This document shows positions 35,480 through 43,711 of a stretch of DNA of 64,000 nt, one piece after another. Each line of letters starts with the position of its first letter. Position 1 is the stretch's first letter. The position numbers were made by a program, and so were the translations under genes. The stretch is from Fidelibacterota bacterium (GTDB taxonomy: Bacteria > Fidelibacterota > SORT01). Location of the stretch: assembly GCA_022571215.1 (NCBI GenBank), contig JACZYG010000013.1:22823-86822 (forward strand), read 5' to 3'. Below the pieces are notes generated by a model. That model was not told the DNA's origin. It did no database searches and was given only the letters and a program-made list of their open reading frames with translations.

Positions 35480-36000
35480 TCGGCAGGTTTTTTATCTACC
35501 CCGAGAATTTCAGGAAGTTCGTCTTGGATCTTCGCTTTAAGTTTGCTCACCGCTTCATTTAGTATATCTACAATTTGTATTCCCGCGTCTGAAAGCAAGT
35601 ATTTACCGCTTTCGATATTTTTCACTGTCAAACCGGCTTGAGTCATCTGACCGAGACGTTCCCTCACCTCTAACTCCGCTTTTCCGGTAGAAACAGATAG
35701 TTCAGAAGGAGCGATACCATCACTCTCCGAAAGTTTTAACAGCAGTAGAGTGTTTTCCTTTCTGAAGCTTTCCTCGAGATTCATCAGTAAGAAATCGAGC
35801 GCGAGTTTTGCGGAATCTTCATCATCCTGTTTTGGATCCCATTTCACTGATTTTCCGTTCTCAGGCAGATTGCTTGAACCGAGCTGAACGAAATTTTCAT
35901 ATCTTTCGGTTGCGAGCGCTAAATCCCTCAAGCGGTTCCAGGCTGATAGGGCGAGATCGCCGGCTAACGTCAGATCACCATTGTTATTGTTTTCGCTCAT
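35476..36000 (-). CDS. Winged-helix-like protein of the sHdr cluster, unknown
   Basis: A 174-residue soluble protein. The N-terminal about 90 residues are helical and acidic. Residues about 90-155 look like a winged helix (LLLKLSESDGIAPSELSVSTGKAELEVRERLGQMTQAGLTVKN). It has no cysteines. It lies between the sHdrB3-type gene and the TusA-like gene and overlaps the latter by ATGA. It may regulate the cluster or act as a structural partner; nothing decides this. Confidence 0.65.
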   Translation of the reverse strand: MSENNNNGDLTLAGDLALSAWNRLRDLALATERYENFVQLGSSNLPENGKSVKWDPKQDDEDSAKLALDFLLMNLEESFRKENTLLLLKLSESDGIAPSELSVSTGKAELEVRERLGQMTQAGLTVKNIESGKYLLSDAGIQIVDILNEAVSKLKAKIQDELPEILGVDKKPAE

Positions 36001-36015
36001 TCTACTATCGGATCC

Positions 36016-37311
36016 TCAGGCGGCGACTTTTCCCTGCATACAACTGTCTATTATCTCTATAATGTCCAAGACCATGATATTCTCATCGTTATTTGTCGAT
36101 TTTACCGCGTCTTCAAATCGTGAAACCTCATAAGGACAACATACGACCAATACTTCCGCGCCGACTTCAACCGCCTCTTTGATTCTGTTCTCTGAAAGCC
36201 GTTCGGTAGTGTGATCCGCTGTGAATCCGTCTAACCACATTCCCCCTCCGCCTCCTCCGCAGCAATATCCCTGTTCGCGGTTGCGGTACATCTCGACGAA
36301 TTCGATACCGGGAATAGAATTGATCAGAGTTCGAGGCGCTTCATATTCTCCGTTATGCCTGCCGAGATAACATGGGTCATGGAAAGTGACTTTTTTGTTG
36401 AATTCACCGGTATAAAGCGCCTTCAATTCATCAACCTTTCCTGAGAGGAATTGGGTATAATGTTTCACGTTATATTCGTTTCCGGTTACTTTCGGATAAA
36501 AGTTCTTGAACGCGTTATATGCGTGTGGATCGCTGACAACCAATTCTTTATGAGGGTACTTCTGAAACAAACTATCGTTATGCTCTGCAAGTTCTTCAAA
36601 TAGTCCTTTTTCTCCGACTAACCGCTGGGAATCGCCATCGCATTTTTCCTCTTTCCCGAGCGTTCCGAAATCGATATTCAATTTATTCATTACGCGAACC
36701 ATAGCTCTTGCAGCATCGTTGCCACGATTGTGATAACTGAAATAATCACTGACGTACCATAAAACGTCAACAGGCTGCGGGTCATCTTCCTTGGTAAGAT
36801 CACGAAATGTTTCGTCCATATCTTTCGCCCATCTTACTCTCTTTCGAGCGGATTCTCCCATTGGATTACCATATTCCGCGACATTTTGAAGCATCTCCTG
36901 GAGTTCATCGGGAACGTTTCCCTCAAGCACCGCTTGTTCGCGAACAGCAGGCATAATTTTCATCATGTCCACTTCCTTCGGACAGACCCGTAAACAGTTA
37001 TTGCATGAAGTACAAAGCCATAGGTCTTTATCCTCAAACAGGTTTAATCCCGTCTGAAGCTTCCTGTAAATCTTTCGAGGCCCGTAACTTCCCACATTAT
37101 CCACAGGACAAACACCAATGCATGCGGCGCATTGATAACACCAGCCCATTGACTCTCCACCATCAAGCCCGATTACCTTTTCAAGATAGGTGGTATCATA
37201 TTCTGTAAGCTCACGGGGTTCATACATCTTATTCCATTCACCGGAAATATCGACGCCGTCAACAATCGCTTCCTCCAACTGAAACGATTTTTCATACTTA
37301 TGATCTCCCAT
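36016..37311 (-). CDS. shdrB3: sHdrB3-type subunit: fused HdrC-like and HdrB-like Fe-S protein
   Basis: A 431-residue soluble protein. Residues about 55-125 hold two [4Fe-4S] motifs (CYQCAACIGVCPVD, CTSCNNCLRVCPKE). The rest is an HdrB/HdrD-type part with a degenerate first CCG region (YVSDYFSYHNRG) and an intact second one (HDPCYLGRHNG, GYCCGGGGGG, VVCCPYEV). It combines what other sHdr systems encode as C2 and B2. As I recall the literature, systems with EtfAB use this fused subunit. The ATG overlaps the sHdrH stop by one base. It probably hands electrons between the complex and EtfAB. Confidence 0.78.
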   Translation of the reverse strand: MGDHKYEKSFQLEEAIVDGVDISGEWNKMYEPRELTEYDTTYLEKVIGLDGGESMGWCYQCAACIGVCPVDNVGSYGPRKIYRKLQTGLNLFEDKDLWLCTSCNNCLRVCPKEVDMMKIMPAVREQAVLEGNVPDELQEMLQNVAEYGNPMGESARKRVRWAKDMDETFRDLTKEDDPQPVDVLWYVSDYFSYHNRGNDAARAMVRVMNKLNIDFGTLGKEEKCDGDSQRLVGEKGLFEELAEHNDSLFQKYPHKELVVSDPHAYNAFKNFYPKVTGNEYNVKHYTQFLSGKVDELKALYTGEFNKKVTFHDPCYLGRHNGEYEAPRTLINSIPGIEFVEMYRNREQGYCCGGGGGGMWLDGFTADHTTERLSENRIKEAVEVGAEVLVVCCPYEVSRFEDAVKSTNNDENIMVLDIIEIIDSCMQGKVAA

Positions 37312-38069
37312 CAGCCGACCTGTTCCATTTTGTGCACTCCTAAAACTCTTTGAGTTAATTCCACGAGGTCCGGTAATATCCGATTGAACTCTTGAGATAA
37401 TTTCACTCTGAAAACCGTGTACATATAAACCGCGTAAACACAGGCAAGAAAAACGTCAGTTCCGAATAATCCCTTTCCCATGTTAGAAAAACTTACCTTG
37501 TGACCGACCGCATTTACCAATATCGTTGCCTCTCCCACTCTTTTATAGGTCTCGCCTAATGAGGCTGCGCTCAATTGTGAATAATCTTGTATTACCAGCG
37601 GTAAAGAACCGGTTTCAGTCTCCGGATCCCAAATCCAGTTGGTCCAAAGCCAATATTTATCCGGATTAGTAAAATGCAGTATATCTCCCGCAAAATTGAT
37701 ACGCATTTTCATATCAATCGAATCTATGTTGTTCACAAATTCATTAAATCGCTCTTCTATCTTTTTCTCCCCGTAGAGAAGCTCGACGAGTTTGTTTCTA
37801 ATATTTTCAAACCCGTTCGCTTTTATCAGCCGTTTCGTTTTTCGGCGTATGGTAAATATATGTTCAGCTACTTTAGCCAGATCTTCTTCTGTTATGAATC
37901 TGATCTTTTCCTTGCTAAGAACAGTGGAAAAGAGATTACTTTTCTGCTCCAACCGTCTTCCTATGTCTTCCAACTCCCAGGATTGGGCGAGTTTCGTCGC
38001 TTCCTTCATGAATTCCTGCGCGGATTCGGAATCAACTATCTCTTCGATTGTAAGTGAGTCGTACAGCAA
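37311..38069 (-). CDS. shdrH: sHdrH-type protein of the sHdr complex
   Basis: A 252-residue soluble, helical protein without cysteines, lying between sHdrA and the B3-type subunit, the place where sHdr clusters carry the conserved gene of unknown role called hypothetical protein H. Near-invariant-looking blocks are FAGDILHFTNPDKYWLWTNW and a hydrophobic tail segment (VFLACVYAVYMYTVF). It starts at TTG, 5 bases after the sHdrA stop, with no clear ribosome site, so it is translationally coupled. Assignment rests mainly on position and size. Confidence 0.72.
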   Translation of the reverse strand: MLYDSLTIEEIVDSESAQEFMKEATKLAQSWELEDIGRRLEQKSNLFSTVLSKEKIRFITEEDLAKVAEHIFTIRRKTKRLIKANGFENIRNKLVELLYGEKKIEERFNEFVNNIDSIDMKMRINFAGDILHFTNPDKYWLWTNWIWDPETETGSLPLVIQDYSQLSAASLGETYKRVGEATILVNAVGHKVSFSNMGKGLFGTDVFLACVYAVYMYTVFRVKLSQEFNRILPDLVELTQRVLGVHKMEQVG

Positions 38070-38073
38070 TTAT

Positions 38074-39135
38074 CTATGCAGTCTGCAATTGTGATTTTCT
38101 GATGAAGGCGCATGCTTTCAACGCAGCGGCGCCACCCATGGAAATAGAGTCTTCCAAGTCAGCGGGTCCCGTCGAAGCTCCTGCCGCAAATATTCCCGGA
38201 GCCGACGTTTGCACGGTATTCAATGCGCCGCCGATGGTTTCGATAAATCCATGAGATTCCAACGGTATATCAAATAATTTTGCCATTTCCGTACTTCCCT
38301 TACTCGGCTCCATACCTATAGACAGGATAACGACATCCATCGGAATTTCCATTGGACGACCCATAGTGGTGTCCTCGCCCTTCACAACTACTCCGTCCCC
38401 GCGCAGCGTGATCTCGGTGACGATGCCCCGTATGAAATTGACCTGTTTTTCCTCCTGAGCTTTCCAGTAAAGTTCATCTTCCCAAAAGCCGTACATCCGC
38501 ATATCTATATAGAAGACAAAGACCTTACAATCGGGAACAAGATCCCTAATCTCTATGGCTTCCTTTGTGGCTATTCCGCAGCATACCTTAGAGCACCACT
38601 GATTTCCGATTTGACGGTCACGGCTGCCTACACATTGTATAAAACAGACTTGCTTGGGTTTTTCACCTGTGGACGGACGCACGAATTTCCCGGCTTTTAA
38701 CATCCGTTCAACGTCCACAAGGGTAATAACGTCGTCATATTCGTAATAGCCGTATATCTGAGTCTCTTTACCCGGATCGAAGTGCTGAAACCCTGTTGAG
38801 ATAATGACGCTTCCTACATCGATCTTTTCATCGCCTTTTCCATTTTTGACCGTAACACTCAGGTCCGGCGCTTTCCCTTCGGCTGCCACAACAGACGAAT
38901 TAAGACGAATTTCAATAAGCGGATTATCTGTTATAGCCTCGATCATCTCATTCATGGCATCTTCAGCATTCCTCATATCAGGAGTCAGAGCCGCATAATC
39001 ACCGGCAATGGGATTACCTCCTAAGAATTCTGCCTTATCAACAAGCACAACGTTATATCCAAGATCCGATATTCCACGTGTAGCTTCCATCCCGCACGGA
39101 CCACCGCCAATTACCATAACCGGTAAATCAGGCAT
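38074..39135 (-). CDS. shdrA: sHdrA: FAD-binding subunit of the sulfur-oxidising Hdr-like complex
   Basis: A 353-residue flavoprotein, the short form typical of sHdrA and much smaller than methanogen HdrA. The N-terminal FAD motif is VIGGGPCGMEATRG and VLVDKAEFLGGN. The HdrA cysteine region is FIQCVGSRDRQIGNQWCSKVCCGIA (ligands for a [4Fe-4S] cluster). The C-terminal motif is GIFAAGASTGPADLEDSISMGGAAA. I start at the second ATG (MPDLPV) because GGGAGG lies 6 bases before it. It overlaps the sHdrB1 gene by 8 bases. Confidence 0.88.
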   Translation of the reverse strand: MPDLPVMVIGGGPCGMEATRGISDLGYNVVLVDKAEFLGGNPIAGDYAALTPDMRNAEDAMNEMIEAITDNPLIEIRLNSSVVAAEGKAPDLSVTVKNGKGDEKIDVGSVIISTGFQHFDPGKETQIYGYYEYDDVITLVDVERMLKAGKFVRPSTGEKPKQVCFIQCVGSRDRQIGNQWCSKVCCGIATKEAIEIRDLVPDCKVFVFYIDMRMYGFWEDELYWKAQEEKQVNFIRGIVTEITLRGDGVVVKGEDTTMGRPMEIPMDVVILSIGMEPSKGSTEMAKLFDIPLESHGFIETIGGALNTVQTSAPGIFAAGASTGPADLEDSISMGGAAALKACAFIRKSQLQTA

Positions 39136-40324
39136 CTGCATCCTCCCAGCTTAAATAATCAATTTCGCCGCTCTTTATTCGATCAACTTGATGCTCGAAC
39201 TCAGACCAGGCTTTATCGTAATCTATTCCCATCTTTTCGAGAATAGTTCTTATTTCCATGTTGTGCCAGTGTAGCTGGCATACCTTGAACGGGTGAGCGC
39301 CCATCGCAAGCGCAGCATACTGAGCGTCCGACATGACCGGTATTCCTACTTTTTTGCCATGCGCTTTTGCCGCGAATTGACTCTGGTCAAGCGTGGTAAC
39401 GCAACCGGTGTCGTGTGTCAGGGTCAGGTCGGGATTAGCTTCTTCTATCATAACTTCGATCTTTCTCATGGTTGCGAACGAACGTGAGAAGTCCCTGCTG
39501 ACGAGGATATGACGGAAGCCGAAACCGCAGCAGTCATGCCAGGTAGAATAGTCCGCCAGCTTCGACCCGATAGTTTTTACCAAGCCGCTGACGATTGCGG
39601 TACGCTGACCATTATATAGATCCTTATCATAAATGGCGTCTTCAACCACCAATTTGTGATAATGGCAGGCAGGGTGAACAGTGATAGTCAAGTTACTGAA
39701 ATCGCGGGTCTGCCGTTTTTTTATCTCATGCCGCATGACATGCACCCATTCTGAATAATGCACTATCTCTTCAGGAAAAACCAATTTTTTCCCTAACCTC
39801 GCTAAAACCGCTCTTACCTGTTTGCGCAGTTCCGCTGAATAAATCAGTTCGGCGCGAACCTCCTTATAATGTCCGTAGCTTGTCCCGCAATGTATGACCG
39901 GGAAATAACCGTCAATTTGAGCTTGCGCGAAATTTCTGACCGCAACCGCGGCTTGCGCAGCAGGATTCGATGTAGCCGAAGCGTAATAATTCCAAGCGGT
40001 ACATGAGGTTTGGTCTCTCGGGTCATGGTAATCAAATCCGAATTGCCTGTTCAACCAAAAAATAGCGGTAGAGTAACCCGGAATATGTCCGCATTGACCG
40101 CATGATTTGTGATGCCAGGTATGCTCAAGAGGAATCTTTTTCTTCCTCCCGTATTTGGTCTCAACCTCGATATACGGTTCAGGCACTCGTATAATTTCAA
40201 TCTCTCCCTTCGCTTCTAATTCGAATAGTTGTTCTCTATAATCTTCGGTAGGAGGCGGACTGTTTCTTTCGAATTTTCGGTCCTCAGCTTTTAGCGGCAG
40301 TGAAGATGCTGTAGTCGTAGGCAT
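39128..40324 (-). CDS. shdrB1: sHdrB1: CCG-domain Fe-S subunit
   Basis: A 398-residue soluble protein with HdrB-type cysteine blocks: SCGQCGHIPGY near residue 75, VIHCGTSYGH, HPACHYHK, HDCCGFGFRH and HDTGCVTT. In HdrB, two such CCG clusters hold non-cubane [4Fe-4S] centres that split disulfides. In sHdr this site is thought to act on lipoate-bound sulfur. AAAGGA precedes the ATG. The gene sits between sHdrC1 (23 bases upstream) and sHdrA (overlap). Confidence 0.85.
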   Translation of the reverse strand: MPTTTASSLPLKAEDRKFERNSPPPTEDYREQLFELEAKGEIEIIRVPEPYIEVETKYGRKKKIPLEHTWHHKSCGQCGHIPGYSTAIFWLNRQFGFDYHDPRDQTSCTAWNYYASATSNPAAQAAVAVRNFAQAQIDGYFPVIHCGTSYGHYKEVRAELIYSAELRKQVRAVLARLGKKLVFPEEIVHYSEWVHVMRHEIKKRQTRDFSNLTITVHPACHYHKLVVEDAIYDKDLYNGQRTAIVSGLVKTIGSKLADYSTWHDCCGFGFRHILVSRDFSRSFATMRKIEVMIEEANPDLTLTHDTGCVTTLDQSQFAAKAHGKKVGIPVMSDAQYAALAMGAHPFKVCQLHWHNMEIRTILEKMGIDYDKAWSEFEHQVDRIKSGEIDYLSWEDADA

Positions 40325-40347
40325 CAGTGATTCCTTTCTTTTAACAT

Positions 40348-41067
40348 TTAATCCTCAATAACGTTTTCGTAGTCGTCGAGGTCATATCCGTGCTCTTCAA
40401 GAAGCTCTTCCATGACTTCCTCAAGGATCATAAATATGCCTTCATCAATATTTTCTATCATTTCAAGATTACCTGTAAGTTTCCAGATCATGAATAGTTC
40501 AAGCCGTGTTTCCACGCTGACATCCCATGCCAGCTCGACTGTATGAAGGGTTTCGGGCGGTAGGGCACGCCTCCAATATTCGAGGTTATCAGATATTTCT
40601 TTTACATGCGGTCCCCAATCAGGAAATGCGTCAGGCTGTAGCATATCGGGCGCTACCTGTGTGCCTGTTGACATTATCTTATAGATAATCCTGCTGTATG
40701 CCTTTAGAGCTTCCTTTGCCGAGTTCAATCCATTGTTTACCGCGACCTCTCTCATTACAGTGATAAGCGCGCCGGGATTAGATTCTCTCGGACAGCGTGT
40801 GCAGGAAAAACATTGCGAACAGTCCCACACGGAATCATTCATCAGTTCGTAAAATGTATCTATATCTTCGCGTTCCAATGTCTGCACAAAAACTCTCGGG
40901 CTGAAATCATAAAACCGGGCTGAAGGACAGGCGGCTACGCATATGCCGCACTCGTAACAACCGTTGAAAATATGATCCCATCGCATATCCCCCTTGACCT
41001 GATCAAAGAGTTTTTGTTTCTCTTCAAAAGGCACGTCCATATATTTGGCGTCTTTATATATAGACAA
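40348..41067 (-). CDS. shdrC1: sHdrC1: ferredoxin-type subunit
   Basis: A 239-residue protein with two [4Fe-4S] sites, the first classical (CYECGICVAACPSA), the second shorter (CSQCFSCTRCPRE). The C-terminal half is helical and acidic. HdrC passes electrons between HdrB and HdrA. It starts at TTG behind GGAGC. It directly follows the thioredoxin-like gene (2-base gap). Confidence 0.85.
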   Translation of the reverse strand: MSIYKDAKYMDVPFEEKQKLFDQVKGDMRWDHIFNGCYECGICVAACPSARFYDFSPRVFVQTLEREDIDTFYELMNDSVWDCSQCFSCTRCPRESNPGALITVMREVAVNNGLNSAKEALKAYSRIIYKIMSTGTQVAPDMLQPDAFPDWGPHVKEISDNLEYWRRALPPETLHTVELAWDVSVETRLELFMIWKLTGNLEMIENIDEGIFMILEEVMEELLEEHGYDLDDYENVIED

Positions 41068-41069
41068 GG

Positions 41070-41363
41070 TTATGCTCCTTTCCGGGAAAGTTTCAAATAG
41101 GCATTTTTAAATTCTTCATCAGTCGGTAATCCCACAAACCGTTCCTTCTCTTCACTACCTCTATAGTATATCAATGTAGGTATGGTTTTTATTCCAACGC
41201 TGTGCGCTGTTTTCAGACCTTTTTTATTTTCAAGTTTCACGGTTTCAATCTTCAAGTCGTCAAATTCCTGAGTTAGATCCCAAGCCATTTCCACCGCCTT
41301 GCCACATCCTGAGCATGCAGGATGAGTAAAGACCTGCACGAGTAATCCATTTTCTTCGCTCAC
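41070..41363 (-). CDS. Thioredoxin/glutaredoxin-like protein with CSGC motif
   Basis: A 97-residue thioredoxin-fold protein with the redox site PACSGCGKA near residue 17 and the cis-proline loop IKTIPTLIYY. It starts at GTG. It lies between LbpA and sHdrC1. It could reduce or pass sulfur to the dithiol of LbpA-bound lipoate, or recycle the TusA/DsrE carriers. Size and motif resemble small archaeal-type thioredoxins. Confidence 0.85.
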   Translation of the reverse strand: MSEENGLLVQVFTHPACSGCGKAVEMAWDLTQEFDDLKIETVKLENKKGLKTAHSVGIKTIPTLIYYRGSEEKERFVGLPTDEEFKNAYLKLSRKGA

Positions 41364-41422
41364 TAATTAGAATACCCTTTCTATTTATAAATCTTCGGTG
41401 ATTTCTCGGCGGGAATATACTA

Positions 41423-41860
41423 TTAAGCCTCAAATCCCTCGCAATGAATGCACTCTTCCAATTCTTTTTCTGACATATACTCAGAAAACCTGGCAATTGC
41501 ATCATCACCCGATGCGAGATCGGCTTTTTCTTCTTCATAATTTGTGGGATTGATTCTTACTATCCATCCCTCTATGTAGGGACTTCTGTTCAGAATAGTT
41601 GCATCACTTTTCGCAGCTTCGTTTACCTCCACTATTTCACCGGTAAACGGAGACTTTACGGGACCTACCCATTTGCCACTCTCAACAGTAGCAAGGCTTT
41701 TACCCTTTTTAATCGCTTTGCCGACCTTCTTCGGCATACAATGAATTACCGATCCAGCCATTGTTTGCGCAATATCCGTGAATCCTATCTCCACTATACC
41801 GTCATCCAATTCTCTTATCCAGACATTATAATCTATATGGTATGACAAGTCATCGGGCAA
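41423..41860 (-). CDS. lbpA: Lipoate-binding protein LbpA (sulfur type), copy 1
   Basis: A lipoyl-domain protein of about 145 residues with lysine K63 in ESGKWVGPVKSPF, the motif of LbpA proteins dedicated to sulfur oxidation, and a C-terminal CIHC pair not found in GcvH. The annotated start is TTG 41860; the frame continues upstream (NNCLLPDDLSY), which matches the usual N-terminus, so the true start may be a few codons earlier at a non-ATG codon. It is the expected cofactor-arm of the sHdr complex and lies directly upstream of the thioredoxin-like and sHdrC1 genes. Confidence 0.88.
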   Translation of the reverse strand: MPDDLSYHIDYNVWIRELDDGIVEIGFTDIAQTMAGSVIHCMPKKVGKAIKKGKSLATVESGKWVGPVKSPFTGEIVEVNEAAKSDATILNRSPYIEGWIVRINPTNYEEEKADLASGDDAIARFSEYMSEKELEECIHCEGFEA

Positions 41861-41900
41861 CAGACAATTATTCAGCTCCCCGATGACGCTTCCCCTTGTG

Positions 41901-42275
41901 TTAATAGCATAATACTAAATCACTGTCCATTCCGATATCAGTCATATAAGCGGCTCCAATCACTCCGTCACATTCCTCTATCAGATCATCTTCCGTCATA
42001 TTATGAAGCTGGAGAGAAGCGGAACAAACCCGCATTGATACACCTGCTTCTTTCGCTTCCCGCAAAAAATCTATAATATATTTTCCACCCTCTTTAGCCA
42101 TAAGATTTTCTGCCACTCCTTTTTTCAATAGAAGAGTACCGTCTATCTGAAACACCATTTCAGCTTCGTTATCCATCGCTACTGCGACGTTCGCCATATA
42201 AAACGGCGTAGCGCACCGGGAAGGTGTATCGGGACCGGAAGTCATAAAAATTGTGACCTTTCCTTCTTCGACCAT
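41901..42275 (-). CDS. DsrE-family protein
   Basis: A soluble protein of about 124 residues with the DsrE/F fold (VTIFMTSGPDTPSRCATPFYMANVA, then MVFQIDGTLLLKKG) and a single conserved-looking Cys in the SMRVCSASLQLHNM block before the last helix. I start at MVEEGK (weak GAGG upstream); a longer frame would begin at a TTG inside the terminator hairpin. It is the first gene after the internal terminator and may relay persulfide sulfur to LbpA or sHdr. Confidence 0.78.
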   Translation of the reverse strand: MVEEGKVTIFMTSGPDTPSRCATPFYMANVAVAMDNEAEMVFQIDGTLLLKKGVAENLMAKEGGKYIIDFLREAKEAGVSMRVCSASLQLHNMTEDDLIEECDGVIGAAYMTDIGMDSDLVLCY

Positions 42276-42321
42276 AAACTTATTATCCTCAGTTTTTATT
42301 AGTGTTCTATAAATACAGCCC

Positions 42322-42359
42322 AAAAAAGGTCATCAAATTTTCGCTTGATGACCTTTTTT
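42322..42359. terminator. Strong bidirectional terminator inside the sulfur cluster
   Basis: A 15-bp perfect stem (AAAAAAGGTCATCAA and its complement) with an 8-base loop and U-runs on both strands. It lies between the DsrE3-like and DsrE-like genes, which point the same way. It should cut most transcripts from the ArsR promoter after the third gene, so the downstream genes need readthrough, processing or their own promoter, possibly within 42360-42480. Confidence 0.85.
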
Positions 42360-42480
42360 AGTCTTATTTCATGCTCTGTTCAGACCGCATGTAATCGTCC
42401 ATTCACTTTTATTATTTGAGCAGACCATTGACATACTTTTAATACGATTTTTTTGTATAAATACAATTCTACCTGCCGTT

Positions 42481-42999
42481 TTAGATGAACATTGAAATAT
42501 CGGAATCCACCGCAAATTCGAGGAACGTTGCAGCTCCGCCAAGTTCGATGCCGTCAATAAAATCCTCTTTTTTAAATCCGAAAACATCCATAGTCATGGT
42601 GCATCCTATCAATTTGACATCACTTTCCAGACAGATAGTTCTAAGCTCTTCTATAGTTGCTACGCCTTTTTTCTTAAATTTCTTTTTCATCAGACTGGTG
42701 GCAGCTAATTCAAAACCGGGTAAATTACCCATCAACGCGTTTGGTAGGGGCCAGTCGAAATTCTGCAACGCCTTTGGTCCGAACGGCAGCTTCATCGGCA
42801 TTGCCGGATTTGATTGTGGTGATACTTTTGCTTCCAATTTCTTCTTCAATAACGGAAGTCCGTAAAAAGTGAAGAAAATTGCCACTTCCATATCCATCGC
42901 GGCAGCTGTTGACGCGAGGATAAATGGCGGATATGCCCAATCTAACGTTCCCCTCGACGCTATCAGAGCCATTCGTTTTCTACCATTACTTTTGCTCAT
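42481..42999 (-). CDS. dsrE3A: DsrE3/DsrE2-family sulfurtransferase-like protein
   Basis: A 172-residue soluble protein of the DrsE_2 family (IASRGTLDWAYPPFILASTAAAMDMEVAIFFTFYGL, then NPAMPMK and GNLPGFELAATSLMKKK) with cysteines in RTICLESD and IGCTMTMDVFG. It has no membrane segment, fitting the DsrE3A group often found beside TusA in sHdr clusters, where it passes persulfide sulfur to or from TusA. AGGAGATTATT precedes the ATG. Confidence 0.82.
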   Translation of the reverse strand: MSKSNGRKRMALIASRGTLDWAYPPFILASTAAAMDMEVAIFFTFYGLPLLKKKLEAKVSPQSNPAMPMKLPFGPKALQNFDWPLPNALMGNLPGFELAATSLMKKKFKKKGVATIEELRTICLESDVKLIGCTMTMDVFGFKKEDFIDGIELGGAATFLEFAVDSDISMFI

Positions 43000-43042
43000 A
43001 ATAATCTCCTGAACTATTCTCCGGCTAAGTGAATAATTATTG

Positions 43043-43282
43043 TTAAGCGGCTTTCCTTACATAAAAAATAAAGTCTTTTTCTGCTGTAATACTTTCAAGC
43101 AGCTCGTGTCCTGTTTGACGTGACCATGCTGCCATATCATTGATTGACCCGGGATCGGTCGAGATCATTTTTAAGATCTGGTCGACCTCCATGCTGTCAA
43201 TCATCTTCTTTGTTTTAACAATCGGAAGGGGGCATTGCATCCCCGAGCAATCCAATAATACGTCTTCCTTGTATTCTGTCAT
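43043..43282 (-). CDS. tusA: TusA sulfur carrier
   Basis: A canonical 79-residue TusA: CPLP at 17-20 (GMQCPLPIVKTKK), the TDPGS loop, and a final beta strand. GGAGGATTAATT precedes the ATG at 43282. It lies between the ArsR gene (2-base gap) and the DsrE3-like gene. TusA is the central persulfide carrier feeding sHdr. A divergent, TGA-containing paralogue lies at 35249-35479. Confidence 0.93.
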   Translation of the reverse strand: MTEYKEDVLLDCSGMQCPLPIVKTKKMIDSMEVDQILKMISTDPGSINDMAAWSRQTGHELLESITAEKDFIFYVRKAA

Positions 43283-43284
43283 AA

Positions 43285-43632
43285 TTAATCCTCCATAAGC
43301 ATTGAACGCATTGATTCCATTTCCCATTCGCCCGACTGAATTTTTTGCTGACTATCTATTACACAATCATAAATCTTCTGTATAAATTCATTTGCAATAA
43401 AATAATGATAGGTAGTGCCTGATTGTAAGTAATCCACAATACCTTTTGAATACATATATCGTAAGTGTTGAGAAGTTACAGGTTGTGATAAATTTAGTGT
43501 ACGCTGAATCTCGCCCACACTTTTTTTGCCATCCTGCAAATAATCAATGATTTTTAATCTAACAGGATGACCTAAGGCACGTAAAACAAGTGACGCCGAC
43601 TTAATAAACTGTACTGAGAGTTCCTCATTCAT
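43285..43632 (-). CDS. ArsR-family regulator of the sulfur cluster (sHdrR-like)
   Basis: A 115-residue winged-helix repressor (LGHPVRLKIIDYLQDGKKSVGEIQ, LSQPVTSQHLRYMYSKGIV). Only one Cys is present (KIYDCVID); the sHdrR and SoxR sulfur sensors use two, so persulfide sensing by an intramolecular bridge is doubtful, though a link between subunits is possible. It is the first gene behind the promoter and operator at 43686-43727 and very likely represses its own operon. Confidence 0.85.
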   Translation of the reverse strand: MNEELSVQFIKSASLVLRALGHPVRLKIIDYLQDGKKSVGEIQRTLNLSQPVTSQHLRYMYSKGIVDYLQSGTTYHYFIANEFIQKIYDCVIDSQQKIQSGEWEMESMRSMLMED

Positions 43633-43685
43633 ATTAATACCCCAAGTATGGGTTTACGGCTATTAAATTGAAATTCATGACTAAT

Positions 43686-43711
43686 ATAGCCATATTCTAA
43701 TATATGGCTAT
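43686..43711. promoter_or_regulatory. Inverted-repeat operator of the sulfur cluster
   Basis: Perfect 10-bp arms ATAGCCATAT/ATATGGCTAT are separated by 6 bp. It overlaps the -10 box and the predicted transcription start, the classic place for an ArsR repressor to block RNA polymerase. Confidence 0.75.

Noticed and set aside
36016..41067. Methanogen-type heterodisulfide reductase or sulfate-reducer Hdr-Flox
   Set aside because: HdrA is the short form, an sHdrH-type gene and LbpA are present, and no hydrogenase or FloxABCD partner is seen.
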